Under the pieces are notes generated by a model. The model did not search any database. It saw only the letters and a list, made by a program, of their open reading frames with translations, and was not told where the DNA came from. DNA of 64,000 nt from Monoplex corrugatus (Eukaryota; Mollusca; Gastropoda; Littorinimorpha; Ranellidae): NCBI GenBank assembly GCA_030674185.1, contig CM060315.1, forward strand, positions 88,198,415 through 88,262,414, read 5' to 3'. Below are positions 12,140 to 64,000 of this stretch, one piece after another; position 1 is the stretch's first letter; the number at the start of each line of letters is the position of its first letter. The position numbers and the translations under genes are program-made.

Positions 12140-12336
12140 CGCTTTGACTCTCGCAGCCTTTCTAGCAGCTGCAAATACTTACCCCTTGACTCCCTTTCCC
12201 TGTTCACCAGCTTCCCTAGGGAGCTTCCTGGAGGAAGCTGGTGGACAGAGTGAGGGAATCAATGGGTTCTGGTTTTACTTTGCTAGTGTGGTTGACAATA
12301 CAGGATGCAGGTGGACAGGGTGCTGGAGTCAAAGGA
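12140..12336. mobile_element. TTAA MITE-D copy 1
   Basis: Flanked by TTAA at 12136-12139 and 12337-12340. The ends CGCTTTGACTC and GAGTCAAAGGA are inverted copies. It has the internal hairpin CAGCTTCC...GGAAGCTG typical of the family. Confidence 0.8.
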
Positions 12337-12404
12337 TTAAATGAGCTAATTAGCATATGCTATATTTCATTTTTACTTCATAAAAATCTGGTTGTTAATT
12401 ACAT

Positions 12405-12560
12405 CATCATTTCATCATCATCATCATGCTTCGTGGCATTGGCGGTCATAGCCTGTGTAAATCATCTTTTGTTGCCGCAGGTATGTCTCCTACCTTCTTT
12501 GTCTTCATCCATTTCTGCAAAACTGTCTAATTTTCCCTGGGTTTGCCTGCTTATTCTTAT
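12405..12560 (-). pseudogene. LINE-G 3' end fragment
   Basis: Starts in (ATC)n and carries the reverse complement of the family 3' end (GGCATTGGCGGTCATAG). Too diverged to show a frame. Confidence 0.6.
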
Positions 12561-12608
12561 TGTGTGTATAATGGAACTGATGGATAACATAGCAGCACAG
12601 GGAGAGAG

Positions 12609-12646
<38 letters not shown>

Positions 12647-12730
12647 TGGAGATGGAGATGGATGAGATAGCATTTTACTTCAATCAATTCAGAAGTGGTT
12701 TTTGCAATACAGATTTACTGTGTCAGAGAT

Positions 12731-12756
12731 GGGGGGGGGGGGGGGGGGGGGGGGGG
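12731..12756. repeat. Poly(G) run of 26
   Basis: Uninterrupted G run on the plus strand next to GA-rich sequence. It can form G-quadruplexes and is hard to assemble accurately. Confidence 0.95.
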
Positions 12757-12759
12757 CAG

Positions 12760-13961
12760 AGGGAGAGAGAGAGAGAGAAAATTTTTTTAAATCAATTCAC
12801 AAATGAAAATTTTTTATGTAATATAGATTTACTGTGTCTCATTCTGCACTACATTTACAAATCAATTCACTTCATGTATCAGCAACAGATGAATGATAAT
12901 ATGATGGTATTTCCTGACGTATGCTGCAATTGAAAAAACAAACAAACAAAGACTGCTCGTATACGAACAGGAAAGAAGAGGATTAAAATAAAAACTTAAC
13001 AGAAGAAAACATCACAGAAGTGAAAATATCAACAGTTGAACAAGCAGAGTAATCAACAACAACAGACTAACAAATTTTTTTGTTCAAAATAGAAAGTAAC
13101 AACGCTTTAAGAATAATAAAACAACACGCCAAACAACAACTTCAAATTTGTTTAAAATTTAACTTGGACATGAAAAATTACTTTCATTTCAAACAAATCA
13201 ATACCAGTATTAAAAAAAAAAAAAAGCAGAATTCTTGAATTCACATATTTGGAACAAATCAGTGCTGGCTTTTTTGGAAATAGGAATACAGGAAAATCTT
13301 CAATATCACAATACCACTTCAATGTTTTATGAGCTGATCATAAGTTACATGGTGCAAAATTTGTATCCAGAACAAATACGTCAAAAGGAATCAATCAGAA
13401 TGCAACAATCAAATAAGTGTATTAACTCTGCAGTCAGGCTGATGAAATAAAAGAATTTTGATGAATTAGTACAGATCGATATATCATAACAAATTACAAA
13501 ACAGACCATAATTTATGAATCAAAATCAAAAGCCAAATCAATTCCCATGAAATACAAGACGGCAAAAATGGAAATCAGACAAAAGTAGATGTGAGAGAAA
13601 ATTCCATTCAAATCTGATTACTGAGGAGCTGACTGAATTCTTGTTACTTTATGATTAGGCAATGCTCTGAAGAAATCAAACGCAAATATGCATAAGCTCT
13701 TGGTCTCCGCTTAAACTGTATGAAAATATTTTTGTACCATCCTATCAATACCCTCCCACCCACCCCTAACACATGCCCACATACAGACATGCACACTCAA
13801 AACCATAATATGGAAAAATCAAAGACTGAAAAATTCAGGACAGAAAACAGTAAAAAAAAACTAAAAAAAAAAAACCCCAAAAAGCAAAAGAAAAAAACCC
13901 ACACATTTTTTCAAAATTCAATTAAACAAAGCAGTCCTCTCTTCTGTTGTATGTCAATGCA
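12760..13961. other. Intergenic A-rich stretch
   Basis: Very A-rich sequence with no gene or repeat family that I recognise. Confidence 0.5.
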
Positions 13962-14020
<59 letters not shown>

Positions 14021-14105
14021 CCACTGCATGAATTCACCACAGATGGTAAACCACAGGTTTTCATTCCTAGGTTAAGCCAGGAGGGAAAGCTGAACAGAGC
14101 AGTAT

Positions 14106-14182
<77 letters not shown>

Positions 14183-14195
14183 ATATATGTGTGTG

Positions 14196-14242
<47 letters not shown>
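13962..14242. repeat. Two long (GT)n microsatellites
   Basis: GT tracts at about 13962-14018 and 14107-14242, the second broken by CATATATGTGTGTGCA. They lie in the 3' region downstream of the SCP2 stop codon. Confidence 0.95.
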
Positions 14243-14245
<3 letters not shown>

Positions 14246-14373
14246 GATCCTCAGTCAGTTCACCAAAGATAATACTTGTTTGAAATGGATGACCATTCCC
14301 TCCCCTCCTGTGACTGCCCAAGTTGTCTGGAAAAGGGCCAGAACAAGATGTGTAGCAATGGCCAGCACACGTC

Positions 14374-63228
<48,855 letters not shown>

Positions 63229-63379
63229 CTGAAAAAAAAACAACATTATGTTCAACATTAGGAAAAGAAACAAGCAAACAAACAAACCCATCCAAACAAA
63301 GGTTTGTCCATAATCTCAGCTGGCCTGTTACTTCACTTGTCACAGCACCATGCTGATAATGCAGGGGTTATGGATTTAA

Positions 63380-63547
63380 AACACTTTGACTCCCGCACAT
63401 GTCCATCACCATCCTGCATTGTCAACCATGTTAGCAAAGCAAAAACTTAACCCTTTGATTCCCTCAGCCCATCCACCAGCTTCCTGCAGCAGTTGGTGGA
63501 TAAGGTATGGTGGGAGTCAAAGGGTTTGGGGTGCAGGAGTCAAAGGG
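63380..63547. mobile_element. TTAA MITE-D copy
   Basis: TTAA at 63376-63379 and 63548-63551. Outer ends ACACTTTGACTCCCGC and GCAGGAGTCAAAGGG. Confidence 0.82.
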
Positions 63548-63634
63548 TTAAACCTCTAAAGTTCTAAGTAGGCTAGGGTTTTTTCTTTTCTTTTGTTGTT
63601 GTTGTATTTTTTTGTTTTGTTTTTCATATAGAAG

Positions 63635-63905
63635 TTGATTCAAGACCTGCTATCTCAAGTTCAATCCCAGCCCACAACACTTATATATATAATACTGACC
63701 TGTTGGCTGCCCATCTTAATGCTTCCATCATTTTGGTGGTGTCAGTTTAGCGTTTTATCGGTCCCTCTCTGCTCTCCCCATTTCAGGATCTTCAAATGCA
63801 TGGGGTTTTGCACTGACTCAGTAGTCTACCAGATAATTGTTGGCAGATCTTGGTAGAGTACATACAGAATTGTGTGAGTGTGAAGAACCCCACCTGAACA
63901 CTCCA
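63635..63905 (+). repeat. SINE-B copy 3
   Basis: B-box-like AGTTCAATCCCAGCCC and body TGTTGGCTGCCCATC. It lies in the intron upstream of the first visible SCP2 exon. The last 95 bases of the window show nothing coding. Confidence 0.8.
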
Positions 63906-64000
63906 AATAGACAAACAATCAGTGGACTATTAGGGAGATAACTCAATTTTCTTCACAGACAGCATTACGAAGATGGAGCCAATTTCTTTTCCCCTGCTGC

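Noticed and set aside
63906..64000. Missing first SCP2 exon at the window edge
   Set aside because: I could not find the expected start (a VGVGMTKF-like motif) on the minus strand here; it is presumed beyond base 64000.

Overview
This is an animal nuclear genome window, most likely from a marine mollusc and perhaps a gastropod. Two intron-rich animal genes lie in a sea of interspersed and tandem repeats: several 5'-truncated non-LTR retrotransposon families, tRNA-headed SINEs, TTAA-type DNA transposons and very long (GT)n tracts. There is no bacterial or viral gene content, operon or CRISPR. The organism is inferred from repeat style only.

Gene layout. (1) Positions 343-6477, plus strand: a FAM151/menorin-family gene with three visible coding exons, the last about 1.1 kb. 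(2) Positions 14374-63228, minus strand: SCP2/SCPx, the peroxisomal 3-ketoacyl-CoA thiolase fused to a sterol-carrier-protein-2 domain. Sixteen exons from the thiolase N-terminal region to the C-terminal SKL* peroxisomal signal are spread over about 49 kb. The first coding exon lies beyond base 64000. The genes converge; the roughly 7.9 kb between them holds only repeats. Every SCP2 exon except the last is 52-153 nt, and introns reach about 8 kb.

Repeat layout. Introns and the intergenic gap hold (a) a piggyBac-like element at 14638-17339 with TTAA duplications and an internal 32-bp minisatellite, (b) a second TTAA element at 58578-60833 with a piggyBac-type N-terminal reading frame, invaded by a reverse-transcriptase fragment, (c) about ten copies of a four-armed TTAA MITE, (d) a 598-bp element with 14-bp terminal inverted repeats inside a LINE remnant, (e) a tRNA-box foldback element with 10-12 bp duplications, (f) two tRNA-headed SINE families and a roughly 550-bp dispersed repeat (RepC), and (g) about a dozen minisatellite arrays.

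Most notable observations. First, at least four minisatellites in SCP2 have units that contain the splice site of the adjoining exon, and tandem repeats abut most of its 3' splice sites. Second, both genes carry isolated one-base frame breaks (three in SCP2, one in FAM151) while the flanking protein stays well conserved. This fits consensus errors better than decay, but raw reads are needed. I found no operon-like or immune-type new system; the splice-site minisatellites are the best candidate for something undescribed.
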